Position numbers and translations under genes: made by a program. This document shows, piece after piece, positions 1-8,404 of a DNA stretch of 47,403 bases. Under the pieces are notes generated by a model, which ran no database searches, was not told the DNA's origin, and saw only the letters and a list, made by a program, of their open reading frames with translations. Source of the DNA: JAFGQU01 sp964483625 (GTDB lineage: Bacteria; Omnitrophota; Gorgyraeia; Duberdicusellales; 4484-171); the NCBI GenBank assembly GCA_964483625.1, contig CAZABB010000012.1, forward strand, positions 1 to 47,403, written 5' to 3'. Position 1 is the stretch's first letter. Every line of letters begins with the position of its first letter.

Positions 1-532
1 CACTGAAATCGTAGTAACTCTGATCGTCACGGCTACCGATACGAAACCCGTGCTGGATGAGGTCGGATGCTTTGATCTCAATCCCCTCTCGAGCCTGATC
101 CCCCAACGCCGCAAACAAAATTTCCTCTAATTTGCCTTTATCCTGGGGGCTGACCAGAATTTCAAGCGAAGACTCACTGTCCGGTTCCCACTTCTGGATG
201 AGATTCACCAGCAGTTCTTTCAAGGTTTCCGGAACGAGCTGGGCCGATAAGGCTTCCTTTAAAAGTTTCTCGCTTAAGGCCATAAGTTTTCCCCGCACCA
301 TAAGCACGATATCCCGTGCCGCCTGGGCCAGTGCCGATTCGGCATTCCGTTGAAACTGTTCGGCATCCTTACGGGCCTGATCACGTATCTGTTGACCTTC
401 AGTGTGGGCCTGACTTTTGAGCTCCTGCGCTTCTCGCTTGGCCCGGGCGATAATATCCTGAGCCTGATCCTGACCAGCCTGGACTCCTTCTTGTTTTATT
501 TTTTCAATCAAGGCGTCTAATTTTACTTCCAT
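1..532 (-). CDS. atpE: V-type ATP synthase subunit E (C-terminus cut by window edge)
   Basis: About 177 codons are visible; the 3' end lies beyond position 1. The first ~95 residues are a long charged helix rich in Q, K, E and R (MEVKLDALIEKIKQEG, then repeated AREAQ/RKDAEQ-type heptads), the peripheral-stalk coiled coil of V/A-ATPase subunit E. It is followed by the globular C-terminal domain (LLVNLIQKW, LEILVSPQDK, GFRIGS). In the family this subunit links the A3B3 catalytic head to the membrane part. The ATG at 532 follows AAGGAGG at good spacing, which fixes the start. It is separated from the upstream minus-strand gene by a terminator hairpin, so it probably opens its own operon of ATPase genes to the left. 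Family assignment is firm; whether the enzyme makes ATP or pumps ions cannot be told here. Confidence 0.9.
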   Translation of the reverse strand, partial: MEVKLDALIEKIKQEGVQAGQDQAQDIIARAKREAQELKSQAHTEGQQIRDQARKDAEQFQRNAESALAQAARDIVLMVRGKLMALSEKLLKEALSAQLVPETLKELLVNLIQKWEPDSESSLEILVSPQDKGKLEEILFAALGDQAREGIEIKASDLIQHGFRIGSRDDQSYYDFS

Positions 533-590
533 CGGACATCCTCCTTATTAAACCACAATGAATTCTATTCGTTAACACTAACCGGGCAAT

Positions 591-620
591 AAAACCTGCG
601 CCGATCCCCGGCGCACGTTT
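591..620. terminator. Bidirectional intrinsic terminator
   Basis: Seven-base stem TGCGCCG (597-603) / CGGCGCA (609-615) with a 5-nt loop. A T-run follows on the plus strand (CGTTTTTAC), and on the minus strand the stem is followed by GGTTTTATT. It sits 20-40 nt past the stop of the epimerase-like gene, separating it from the V-ATPase gene. Confidence 0.75.
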
Positions 621-640
621 TTACAAAAAGGTGAGATATA

Positions 641-1639
641 CTATCCGTTTAAGATGCGTTGTGAAAAACCAATATCAGTGACAATTATTTTACCACAAAA
701 TTCTAGCCCGTTAAGGAAAAAACCCCTCTTGGCGGCAAGGAACGTAACGGTATAATCGGCTTTTACCGCATGCGGCGAGGGATCTTTACGGTCGCAGGGC
801 AACCCTGAAGGGATATCACAGGAGATTACCGTCAGCCTTGAGTTATTTATGCATTCGATAACTTCGGCAAAGACACCTTGAGGGGTTCTGTTTAATCCTA
901 TACCGAATATCCCCTCAAGAATAAAATCTTTCTTCCGGATGAGCTCATCCAAAGACGGGATGTCTGAGCTCTGCGCGATCACACGCACCCGGCGTACGGT
1001 GCGTAACAGATCCCGCTGGAATGAGACTTCCTTATTGGGTTCTCGCGGAGCAACCAGGACAATATCGAGTTCATATCCCTTGCTGAGGAGCTTCCGGGCA
1101 CAACTTAATACATCAGCCCCGTTATTCCCGCCGCCAGCGATGACCAATCCCCGGGGACCCACCGAAAACCGTGTAATCTCCGCGCACAGGTTGCTTGAGG
1201 CATTTTCGATCAGGATACGTTCGGAAGCGCCCAGTTTTTTTGCTTTCTGATCCAGGCTGCGCAGGGAAGCGGCATCAAGCGCGCCAGCCCACAGCTTCAC
1301 TACATCGGCAAACGAAGAACTGTTCTCTGCGGTGACGGCAATTACTGCAGTATCGTTTCTGGTTCGCATTTGTTCAAAAATTGAACATGATACCCCTTCC
1401 CGGACAATCAGGATGACCCTCGTTTGATCAAGCAATTTCGCCAGGATATCCGGCGCTATATGATCATCTGAGTTACTCTGATCGATCACCACAACCGGGT
1501 TGTCACGGTGCTTTTCTGTTTCAGAATACGCCGCCAACGATGCCGGAGGTATTTTGGTTATGCCGGGGACGGCGATACGGAGAGATTCAAGGAAAGATTC
1601 GTTGTCGACTTCAGACTTCCTGACCAGAATCAGGTGCAT
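641..1639 (-). CDS. NAD(P)HX epimerase-like (YjeF_N) protein with extra N-terminal domain
   Basis: The C-terminal ~210 residues match the YjeF_N/NnrE fold: a helix like the family GxxxMENAG segment (GASERILIENAS), a nucleotide loop GGGNNGAD, FGIGLNR, and the catalytic-region motif CDIPSGLPCD. NnrE epimerises damaged S/R-NAD(P)HX so that the dehydratase can repair it. The ADP-dependent dehydratase domain often fused downstream is absent. Instead there is an N-terminal alpha/beta-looking segment of ~120 residues that I do not recognise. Some family residues are altered (NNGAD for the usual NNGGDG), so activity is uncertain. The start is ambiguous: the ORF is open from a TTG at 1651 that overlaps the PAC2 stop codon, but the first ATG is at 1639. 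It is translationally coupled to the PAC2 gene. Confidence 0.75.
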   Translation of the reverse strand: MHLILVRKSEVDNESFLESLRIAVPGITKIPPASLAAYSETEKHRDNPVVVIDQSNSDDHIAPDILAKLLDQTRVILIVREGVSCSIFEQMRTRNDTAVIAVTAENSSSFADVVKLWAGALDAASLRSLDQKAKKLGASERILIENASSNLCAEITRFSVGPRGLVIAGGGNNGADVLSCARKLLSKGYELDIVLVAPREPNKEVSFQRDLLRTVRRVRVIAQSSDIPSLDELIRKKDFILEGIFGIGLNRTPQGVFAEVIECINNSRLTVISCDIPSGLPCDRKDPSPHAVKADYTVTFLAAKRGFFLNGLEFCGKIIVTDIGFSQRILNG

Positions 1640-1647
1640 GAGAGGGC

Positions 1648-2622
1648 TCAATTCCCTTTATCTTTATTCTGTTTCTTAAACAAATCAAGGAAGCGGTCTT
1701 CGTATTCTTTATATACGTTCCACCGATCGAGCTCCTGTTTCAACTCGCCGGCCCGGGAAAGGTCGTTCTGAGCTTCGGTGAAAAGGTCTTCGATTTTCTG
1801 CCGGCCGGATTGAGGAAGTTTCGTAAATGCCGTCAGGTCTTTTTTAATCTTATCGATATCTTCTTCGTTTAACGGCGAAGGGCCGGCGGCACCTTGCGGC
1901 GCGTCACCTTTAATGTAGGCGATGAGTTTATCTATTTCCTGCTCGATAAATTTTGCCCGTTCTTGAAGCGGAGCTAGATCGAGTTTTAAATTCAAAAACG
2001 CGTCAATAATCGTCAAAATCTTTATATTTGCTTTGGGGTTCTCTATTTGCACCGTATAGAAAGGAATTTCGCCCAGAAGACAAAGCCCTTTCATTTTATT
2101 ATGCTTGGCAACACCCAGAATAATCCCGTTCAGCCCGCTCACCTGTCCTTCGGCAAGAATTTTGGCGTTAAACTTTTTAAACGTCTCCAGGGTATCTTTA
2201 TGCGTTGAAGCGATCCATACATGAGAAGGATTCTTATGATCGGTGGGCTCGGGCTTGGCGGCAAAACTTATCACTAATTTTGTGCGGAATTTTTTCACAT
2301 ACGCGATAATCGAACGGGCGAGCTGTTCGCCCTTATCTAACGGCGGCTGGGCGTCGCCCAAGAAAAGAAGAATATCCCGGCCACGGGGCGCTTTATAATA
2401 ATAAAAGAAACCCGCGGGCATGGTGGGTAAATCAATAATGCCCTTATCGACGATAACCGCCGCGGGCTTGAAGAATTCATGCGCTTCCAGTTTCGCGAAC
2501 ATTTTAAACTGGAGCGCTTCCTTCAGAAACAGAGCGCTTTTATAGGCGACTTCGCCCATCCCCGGCCAGGCGATGATAAAAACGGGATTTTTTAGTTTCG
2601 GAACGCTGATTTCCTTTATCAT
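1648..2622 (-). CDS. PAC2 family protein
   Basis: 324 residues. The opening (KNPVFIIAWPGMGEVA), the stretches ILLFLGDAQPP and LVISFAAKPEPTDH, and the segment SGLNGIILGVAKHNKMKGLCLLGEIPFY are typical of the PAC2 (proteasome-assembly-chaperone-like) ATP-grasp-neighbour family found in bacteria and archaea. Function in bacteria without proteasomes is unknown. The last ~70 residues are charged and helical (LAPLQERAKFIEQEIDKLI, then a flexible GDAPQGAAGPSP linker and a coiled coil ending in KKQNKDKGN). It overlaps the epimerase-like gene at its stop and follows rsmI by 47 bp, suggesting one minus-strand operon. Confidence 0.8.
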   Translation of the reverse strand: MIKEISVPKLKNPVFIIAWPGMGEVAYKSALFLKEALQFKMFAKLEAHEFFKPAAVIVDKGIIDLPTMPAGFFYYYKAPRGRDILLFLGDAQPPLDKGEQLARSIIAYVKKFRTKLVISFAAKPEPTDHKNPSHVWIASTHKDTLETFKKFNAKILAEGQVSGLNGIILGVAKHNKMKGLCLLGEIPFYTVQIENPKANIKILTIIDAFLNLKLDLAPLQERAKFIEQEIDKLIAYIKGDAPQGAAGPSPLNEEDIDKIKKDLTAFTKLPQSGRQKIEDLFTEAQNDLSRAGELKQELDRWNVYKEYEDRFLDLFKKQNKDKGN

Positions 2623-2644
2623 TGTTTTTCACTTTATCACATTT

Positions 2645-2685
2645 CCCTAAAAAGACAAGGGGGAAAGATTTATCCCTTTTTAGGG
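2645..2685. repeat. Perfect 10-bp inverted repeat at the rsmI 3' end
   Basis: CCCTAAAAAG at 2645-2654 and CTTTTTAGGG at 2676-2685 can pair with a 21-nt loop. The right arm covers the last codons of rsmI and the left arm lies in the rsmI-PAC2 gap. It is not followed by a clear T-run on the minus strand, so it may stabilise or attenuate the transcript rather than end it. Confidence 0.5.
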
Positions 2686-3350
2686 AATCCTTCAATAACC
2701 ACGGTATATTCTCCCCGGATTTTCGGCAGCGCTTGTAGCCAGTTCAGAAGCTCAGACGGACTGCCCCGGATCACCTCCTCATGCGCTTTAGTCATCTCCC
2801 TGACGAGAGCGCACCGGACTTGACCAAAAATCTCACCAATTTCAACCATCAGTTTCGTCACCCGATACGGTGACTCGAAAAGGACGAGGGAGACCCCGAT
2901 CTCGACATAGGTGTTTAACAACCGCTTTCTCGCACCTTTCTTGCGGGGAAGAAATCCTAAAAACACAAACCGGTCGCACCTGACCCCCGCCAGCTGCGCA
3001 GCGGTAATAAGCGCGCTCGCCCCCGGAACAGCCGTAACCGCGATCTGCTCATCCCGGCAGCGATCTACCAGCGTATACCCGGGATCGGAAACAAGCGGGC
3101 AGCCGGCATTCGTTACCAACGCAATGTTTCGGCCTTTTTTCAATTCTTTCACGGCGAACTCTGTCCGCGTTTTCTCGTTACGCTGATGAAGGCTATAGAA
3201 CGGTTTTTTCTTGATTCCATACTGCTTAAGAAGGAGCCCGGTGCGACGGGTATCTTCGGCGAGAATACAATCCACCTCATCCAGAACGCGCAACGCCCGC
3301 AGGGTAATATCTTCCCGGTTACCGATAGGAGTAGCAACAAGATATAACAT
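2670..3350 (-). CDS. rsmI: 16S rRNA (cytidine1402-2'-O)-methyltransferase
   Basis: 226 residues from the ATG at 3350, which begins directly with the family motif MLYLVATPIGNREDITLRAL. The frame stays open to 3428, but those extra codons come from the adjacent intergenic repeat and should not be used. The tetrapyrrole-methylase fold is evident: LAEDTRRTGLLLKQYGI, the SAM-binding region NAGCPLVSDPGY, VPGASALITAAQLAG, FLGFLPRKKGARKR and FESPYRV. RsmI modifies C1402 in the ribosomal P site with SAM. No Shine-Dalgarno is obvious. It lies between glmS and the PAC2 gene on the same strand. Confidence 0.95.
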   Translation of the reverse strand: MLYLVATPIGNREDITLRALRVLDEVDCILAEDTRRTGLLLKQYGIKKKPFYSLHQRNEKTRTEFAVKELKKGRNIALVTNAGCPLVSDPGYTLVDRCRDEQIAVTAVPGASALITAAQLAGVRCDRFVFLGFLPRKKGARKRLLNTYVEIGVSLVLFESPYRVTKLMVEIGEIFGQVRCALVREMTKAHEEVIRGSPSELLNWLQALPKIRGEYTVVIEGFPKKG

Positions 3351-3363
3351 AATGTAATCGTTG

Positions 3364-3468
3364 GTTAACGGTTGACGCGTTTTCCCGTACTCTGAGTTAT
3401 CCCGCTTATGGCGGGATTCCCCGTTCAAAAAGAACGGGCTTAACAGGCAAACGGGACAACGGGCTAAC
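3364..3468. repeat. Hairpin-rich intergenic repeat between glmS and rsmI
   Basis: Two tandem hairpins, ATCCCGC (3399-3405)/GCGGGAT (3411-3417) and CCCGTTC (3420-3426)/GAACGGG (3432-3438), sit between flanks built from a repeated GTTAACGG/CCCGTT-type phrase (3364-3388 and 3451-3468) that are roughly inverted copies of each other. The whole can fold as a stem carrying two side hairpins, the same architecture as the repeats near 15783, 16040, 21016 and 21526. There is no coding potential. Confidence 0.55.
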
Positions 3469-3494
3469 TGATTATAAACTGATTTTATATACGA

Positions 3495-5330
3495 TTATTC
3501 AACTGTGACGGATTTCGCCAGATTCCTCGGTTGATCAATTTCACATCTCAAATTCTTCGCCACAAAATACGCAAACATCTGCAGAGGCAACGCCACCAGT
3601 AACGGCTGCAAATCCTGATTCTTCAGGCAGGGCAGATAAATCCTTTCATCGCTTAACCTGCCGACCTCCTCGTCGCCGACATTGACGATCCCCAGCACTT
3701 TCCCTTTGCGGGCTTTTATTTCCTGGATATTGGAAACCATCTTTTCGTATAGATCGTCAAACGGTGCGATGCAAACCACGGCGCGATATTCGTCGATAAG
3801 GGCGATCGGCCCGTGTTTCATCTCGCCGGCGGCGTATCCTTCGGCGGGGATATAGGAAATTTCCTTTAATTTGAGGGCTCCCTCCATCGCTGAAGGATAG
3901 TTGATCCCCCGGCCTAAAAACAGGAAACAGCCGAATTTGGAAAATTTCTTGGCAATCCGTTTCAGGCTTTCCGAATGCTGGAGAACCTCGGTCTGATAAT
4001 TCCCCATTTTTTTCAATTCATCCAGGAATAATTCTATCTGATGGTGCTTCATCGTCTTGCGGACGGCGGCTAAATAGAGCGCGAATAAATACAGAGAGAA
4101 GATTTGTGCCGTATAGGCTTTGGTCGATGCCACCCCGATCTCAGGGCCCGCCAGGGTATGAATAAGTCCGTGCGCTTCTTTGGGAAGGCTCGATCCCAGC
4201 ACATTACAGATTGCCAGAATCTTCGCCCCTCGCTTTTTCGCCTCTTTTACGCTGGCCAGCGTATCGGCCGTCTCCCCCGACTGGGAGATAGCAATAACCA
4301 GGTCATCTTTTTTTATGGGGCTGGCCCGGTAGCGGGCTTCCGAAGACACGTCGATTTCCACATCGATCTTACAATATTTTTCCATAAAATATTTCGCGAC
4401 AAAGCCGGCATGATAGGCGGTCCCGCAGGCAACGATAAAAATCTTCTTCAGCGACGCGAGATGCGTCCTCTCCAGATGCAAATCTTTAAAGTCTACCCGG
4501 CCGCGTTTGACATATGTCGCGTACAGGCTTTTCATAATCCGCGGCTGCTCGAATATTTCTTTCAGCATGAAATGGGAATAATGTTTCTTGTCGATGTGCT
4601 GCGCGCCGATTTTTACTTTTTCCACGGCGGGTTTGATTTTCTTTTTATTGAAATCAAACATCTCAATCGTATTGCGGGAAAGGACCGCCATTTCTCCGTC
4701 ACGCAGGTTAACGATCTTACCGGTGTGGCCGCATAACGCCGGGATATCTGAAGCGATCAGATACCCCTCTTTCAGTATTCCGATAATCAGGGGCGAATTC
4801 TTTTTTACCACATACAGCTTGTCGCTGTCTTTATGAAACAGAACCGAAGCGAAACTTCCTTCCAGCTGTTTTACCGCCCGCAGGACCGCTTCGGTGAATT
4901 CATACCGTTTGTTGAGCTCGGCAACCAGATGAGGAATGACTTCGGTATCGGTTTGTGAGACAAAGACATGTTTTTTCTTTTTTAAATACTCCTCGATATC
5001 CCGGTAGTTTTCGATAATCCCGTTATGGACCACAAAAATATTCCTGTGCGAATCATAATGGGGATGGGCGTTGGCCCGATTGGGAATACCATGCGTTGCC
5101 CAGCGGGTGTGGGCGATGGCCAAGGCTGTCTTTCGGGAGGGGGCAACCTGTTTTTTCAAGTCGTTAATCTTACCCTTTATTTTTTTGAAAAAAATCTTTC
5201 GCCCCCGCCGCTGCGCCACCTGCGCCGCGATGCCGCAGGAATCATAGCCGCGATATTCCAGCCGTTGCAGAGTATCCAGAAGGACCGAAAAACTTTTATC
5301 ATTACCGATGTATCCGACGATTCCACACAT
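3495..5330 (-). CDS. glmS: Glutamine-fructose-6-phosphate aminotransferase (isomerising)
   Basis: 611 residues, normal family length. The start must be the ATG at 5330 because the second codon is the catalytic cysteine (MCGIVGYIG) exposed after Met removal; the open frame upstream is not used. The N-terminal class II glutaminase domain shows EYRGYDSCGI, HTRWATHG and HNGIIENY. Two SIS domains follow, with CGTAYHAG, SQSGETADT, GRGINYPSAMEGALKLKEISYI and MKHGPIALI. The C-terminus KSVTVE is canonical. It makes glucosamine-6-phosphate for peptidoglycan and LPS. The start lies 1 nt after the stop of the upstream membrane-protein gene (TAGTATG), so the two are coupled. No glmS ribozyme is seen. Confidence 0.97.
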   Translation of the reverse strand: MCGIVGYIGNDKSFSVLLDTLQRLEYRGYDSCGIAAQVAQRRGRKIFFKKIKGKINDLKKQVAPSRKTALAIAHTRWATHGIPNRANAHPHYDSHRNIFVVHNGIIENYRDIEEYLKKKKHVFVSQTDTEVIPHLVAELNKRYEFTEAVLRAVKQLEGSFASVLFHKDSDKLYVVKKNSPLIIGILKEGYLIASDIPALCGHTGKIVNLRDGEMAVLSRNTIEMFDFNKKKIKPAVEKVKIGAQHIDKKHYSHFMLKEIFEQPRIMKSLYATYVKRGRVDFKDLHLERTHLASLKKIFIVACGTAYHAGFVAKYFMEKYCKIDVEIDVSSEARYRASPIKKDDLVIAISQSGETADTLASVKEAKKRGAKILAICNVLGSSLPKEAHGLIHTLAGPEIGVASTKAYTAQIFSLYLFALYLAAVRKTMKHHQIELFLDELKKMGNYQTEVLQHSESLKRIAKKFSKFGCFLFLGRGINYPSAMEGALKLKEISYIPAEGYAAGEMKHGPIALIDEYRAVVCIAPFDDLYEKMVSNIQEIKARKGKVLGIVNVGDEEVGRLSDERIYLPCLKNQDLQPLLVALPLQMFAYFVAKNLRCEIDQPRNLAKSVTVE

Positions 5331-5331
5331 A

Positions 5332-5763
5332 CTATCTAAAATACTCCCCGATGCGTTGATTGGTAAAATACAGCACAAGCGCTCCCGGATAGAAAATGTT
5401 GAATACCAGATGTCGCAAAGCCGCCGGCGCCGATACGATTGATACCAGCACCAGAATCAGAAGAAAAAACGAGAAATACACCGTAAACCGCCGGCCCCAT
5501 TCTTTCTGCCGCAGGATGCCTGCTCCTGATGCGATAAACATCGCCGCCATAAACCCCTGGACTTTGAGGATCATTCCGAACTCCTCCCGGTTCTCGGCGG
5601 GCAAAAAAACGCCTTTTTCCTGTAAAAGCTGCCAAATTTCATCTGCGGACTCTGCGGGCAGGAAAAAAATGATACTCAAAAAGAGTACCGCCGGAATGAT
5701 CCCCAAAAGCACCGTATTTACCCAGCCGAAAATCAGCAATCCTGCCGGTGCTTTTTTTTTCAT
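5332..5763 (-). CDS. Small four-helix membrane protein, unknown function
   Basis: 143 residues from the ATG at 5763 (MKKKAPAGLLIFGWVN); an ATG four codons upstream is also possible. Four hydrophobic segments are visible: near residues 10-35, about 70-88 (GFMAAMFIASGAGIL), about 95-115 (FTVYFSFFLLILVLVSIVS) and about 120-138 (FNIFYPGALVLYFTNQRI). I do not recognise the family. The helix after the first segment (ESADEIWQLLQEKGVFLPAENREEF) is likely outside the membrane. It abuts glmS and is almost certainly co-transcribed with it, downstream of tRNA-Glu. Confidence 0.75.
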   Translation of the reverse strand: MKKKAPAGLLIFGWVNTVLLGIIPAVLFLSIIFFLPAESADEIWQLLQEKGVFLPAENREEFGMILKVQGFMAAMFIASGAGILRQKEWGRRFTVYFSFFLLILVLVSIVSAPAALRHLVFNIFYPGALVLYFTNQRIGEYFR

Positions 5764-5782
5764 GGTACTATGCAATAATTAA

Positions 5783-5857
5783 CGACCCCAGCCGGATTTG
5801 AACCGGCGCCGTCGCCGTGAAAGGGCGATGTCCTGAACCGGGCTAGACGATGGGGTC
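5783..5857 (-). tRNA. tRNA-Glu (UUC)
   Basis: 75-nt cloverleaf on the minus strand: acceptor GACCCCA/TGGGGTC with discriminator G, D arm GTCTAGCCCGGTTCAGGAC, anticodon arm TCGCC-CTTTCAC-GGCGA (anticodon TTC), T arm GCCGG-TTCAAAT-CCGGC. No CCA is encoded. Confidence 0.97.
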
Positions 5858-5929
5858 GTGACTTAAAATTATAGTGATAAAGGCTTGGCTCGTCAACAGC
5901 AAAATCATACCGGACAATGTACGATGCGC

Positions 5930-8392
5930 TTAGACGACTTCGGCGGCTTTTTCTTCATTTACAATCCGGGCGATAAGGGCTAAATTGTCCTTTGCCCCCA
6001 GATTAATGATACGAACGCCCTGGGTCGCTCTCCCTGTTTCCCGGATCGCCTTGGCATTGACCCGGATCAGAATCCCTTTCTGGGTAATACACATGATCTC
6101 GTCATCGCCCGACACCAGGGTTACACTCACCACTTTACCGATTTTAGGAGAGAGTTTTATATTAATAACTCCCTTGCCGGCACGGGATTGCAGGCGGTAC
6201 TCATCGATATGCGTACGTTTGGCATAGCCATTTTCGGTAGCGGTCAACAGGTAGAAATCCCGTTTCTTCAATCCCTGCTCACACACAATCATTCCTACGA
6301 CGGTATCGGACTTCTTCAGGTTAATTCCCCGGACACCTTGAGATTGACGTCCGGTGGACCGTACGGTGTTTATTTTGAACCGGATGGAATACCCGCCTTG
6401 CGTAACCAGTACCGCCTCGGCATCGGCACGACACAGCGCAACGCCCAGGAGGCCGTCTCTTTTATTTAATGCAATTGCCGCGATGCCGCTTTTCCGGACA
6501 TTGGCGAACAACTCCAGCTGAGTCCGCTTGATCAGACCCTGTTCGGTTACCATAAATACATAATCATCCTCTCCGAATTCTTTTACGGGAAGTATCGCGG
6601 TGATACTTTCTTTTGAGGAAAGCTGCAAGAGGTTCACGATCGCCCGACCGCGGGAGGTACGGGATCCAATGGGGATTTCATATGTTTTTAACGGATAGAC
6701 TTTCCCTTCGGTGGTAAAAATAAGCAGTGTATCTTTGCTGGAAGCGACGAAAAGGTGTTCGACAAAATCCTCTTCTTTGGTCGTAATGGCCGTCACTCCC
6801 CGGCCGCCCCGTCCCTGGCGGCGATACGAGGTAATCGGCTGCCGTTTAATGTATCCAGAACCGGTTACGGTAACAACAACGTCTTCCTCGACGATAAGGT
6901 CATCAACCTCTATTTCTTCTTTTTGCGCCACGATTTCGGTCCGGCGGGGATCGGCAAATTTCTCTTTTAGCTCTTTCAGCTCTTCCTTGATCAGGCCTTC
7001 CTGTTTTTTCTCCGAAGCAAGAATCGAATTATAGTACTCGATTTTCTTGAGCAGTTCTAAATATTCTTCGTCGATCTTCTTGCGTTCCAGAGAACAGAGC
7101 CGCTGCAGCTGCATTTCCAGAATGCTCTGGGCCTGAAGTTCGCTCAATTTGAACTTCTTCATGAGCTTCTCTTTTGCTTCCTGGGGTGTTTTTGATTTCT
7201 TGATGATCTCCACGACTTGATCAAGATGCTTCAGTGCGATTTTTAATCCTTCCAGGATATGCGCGCGGAGCTGGGCTTTTTCCAGCTCAAACTGAGTACG
7301 GCGCACGATAATTTCCTTACGGAAAATGATATGCTGATAAAGCATCTCTTTTATATTCAATACGTTCGGCCGTTTGTTGACGATAGCCAGAAGGATAATC
7401 CCGAATGTCGTCTCCAGGTTCGTATGCTTATACAATTTATTCAGAATGATCTGCGGATACGCGTCCCGTTTCAATTCGATAACGATCCTGATTCCTTCCT
7501 TGTCCGACTCATCGCGCAAATCCGATATCCCCTCGACTTTTTTGTTCTGAATGAGATTGGCGATCGATTCGATCAAATTCGTTTTATTGAGCTGATAGGG
7601 AATCTCGGTGATCACGATCTGAGCCTTGTTATTCTCTCTCTCAATCGTTGCTTTGGCGCGAATCGTCACCTTGCCTTTCCCTTCATGATAGGCTTGGCGA
7701 ATTCCTTCCCGGCCGCAAATCACGCCCCCGGTGGGAAAATCGGGTCCTTTCATGATTTTGGCAAAATCTTTAATGTCGGCATCGGGATGGTCGATAAAAT
7801 ACGTAAGCGCTTCACACACCTCTCCCAGATTATGCGGCGGGATATTTGTCGCCATCCCCACCGCGATACCGCTTGCCCCGTTCACCAAAAGGGTAGGCAG
7901 AACGGAAGAAAGGACCTCCGGTTCCTGCAGAGAGTTGTCGAAATTGGGGAAAAAATTAACCGTATCTTTTTCGATATCGGCCAGAAGATAGTCGGAAATC
8001 GCAGCCAGACGCGCTTCGGTATACCGCATCGCCGCCGGCGGGTCTCCATCGAGCGATCCGAAATTACCCTGGGCGTCGATTAACGGGTACCGCAGAGAAA
8101 AATCCTGCCCCATCCTCACCAGGGCGTCATACACCGCGCTGTCGCCGTGGGGATGGTATTTACCCAGGGTTTCTCCCACGATTCGGGCGCACTTTTTATA
8201 GGCCTGGTTATGCCGCAAATGCAACTGATGCATGGTATAGAGAATTCTTCTCTGCACGGGCTTGAGCCCATCCCGAATGTCCGGCAGGGCTCTCCCGACG
8301 ATGACGCTCATCGCGTACGAGAGATATGACGTCTTCATCTCTTCTTCGAGATACTTTTTCGTTATTTTCTCTTTCAACACCGGTTCCTGCAT
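5930..8392 (-). CDS. gyrA: DNA gyrase subunit A
   Basis: 820 residues. The breakage-reunion domain contains SYLSYAMSVIVGRALPDIRDG, the quinolone-determining region GKYHPHGDSAVYDALVRM (Ser85 and Asp89 are the unsubstituted residues), and the catalytic tyrosine Tyr124 in AMRYTEARL. A coiled-coil gate follows (about 365-480). The C-terminal DNA-wrapping beta-pinwheel starts with the GyrA box QGRGGRG at about 526-532, which marks it as gyrase rather than topoisomerase IV. It starts 12 nt after gyrB, forming the gyrB-gyrA pair at the end of the dnaA operon. No strong Shine-Dalgarno is visible. Confidence 0.98.
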   Translation of the reverse strand: MQEPVLKEKITKKYLEEEMKTSYLSYAMSVIVGRALPDIRDGLKPVQRRILYTMHQLHLRHNQAYKKCARIVGETLGKYHPHGDSAVYDALVRMGQDFSLRYPLIDAQGNFGSLDGDPPAAMRYTEARLAAISDYLLADIEKDTVNFFPNFDNSLQEPEVLSSVLPTLLVNGASGIAVGMATNIPPHNLGEVCEALTYFIDHPDADIKDFAKIMKGPDFPTGGVICGREGIRQAYHEGKGKVTIRAKATIERENNKAQIVITEIPYQLNKTNLIESIANLIQNKKVEGISDLRDESDKEGIRIVIELKRDAYPQIILNKLYKHTNLETTFGIILLAIVNKRPNVLNIKEMLYQHIIFRKEIIVRRTQFELEKAQLRAHILEGLKIALKHLDQVVEIIKKSKTPQEAKEKLMKKFKLSELQAQSILEMQLQRLCSLERKKIDEEYLELLKKIEYYNSILASEKKQEGLIKEELKELKEKFADPRRTEIVAQKEEIEVDDLIVEEDVVVTVTGSGYIKRQPITSYRRQGRGGRGVTAITTKEEDFVEHLFVASSKDTLLIFTTEGKVYPLKTYEIPIGSRTSRGRAIVNLLQLSSKESITAILPVKEFGEDDYVFMVTEQGLIKRTQLELFANVRKSGIAAIALNKRDGLLGVALCRADAEAVLVTQGGYSIRFKINTVRSTGRQSQGVRGINLKKSDTVVGMIVCEQGLKKRDFYLLTATENGYAKRTHIDEYRLQSRAGKGVINIKLSPKIGKVVSVTLVSGDDEIMCITQKGILIRVNAKAIRETGRATQGVRIINLGAKDNLALIARIVNEEKAAEVV

Positions 8393-8404
8393 ATGTTCTG
8401 GTTT

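Noticed and set aside
7259..8083. Long plus-strand open frame (274 codons) opposite gyrA
   Set aside because: It lies entirely antisense to a perfect gyrA frame, has no ribosome-binding site and its translation shows no domain pattern.
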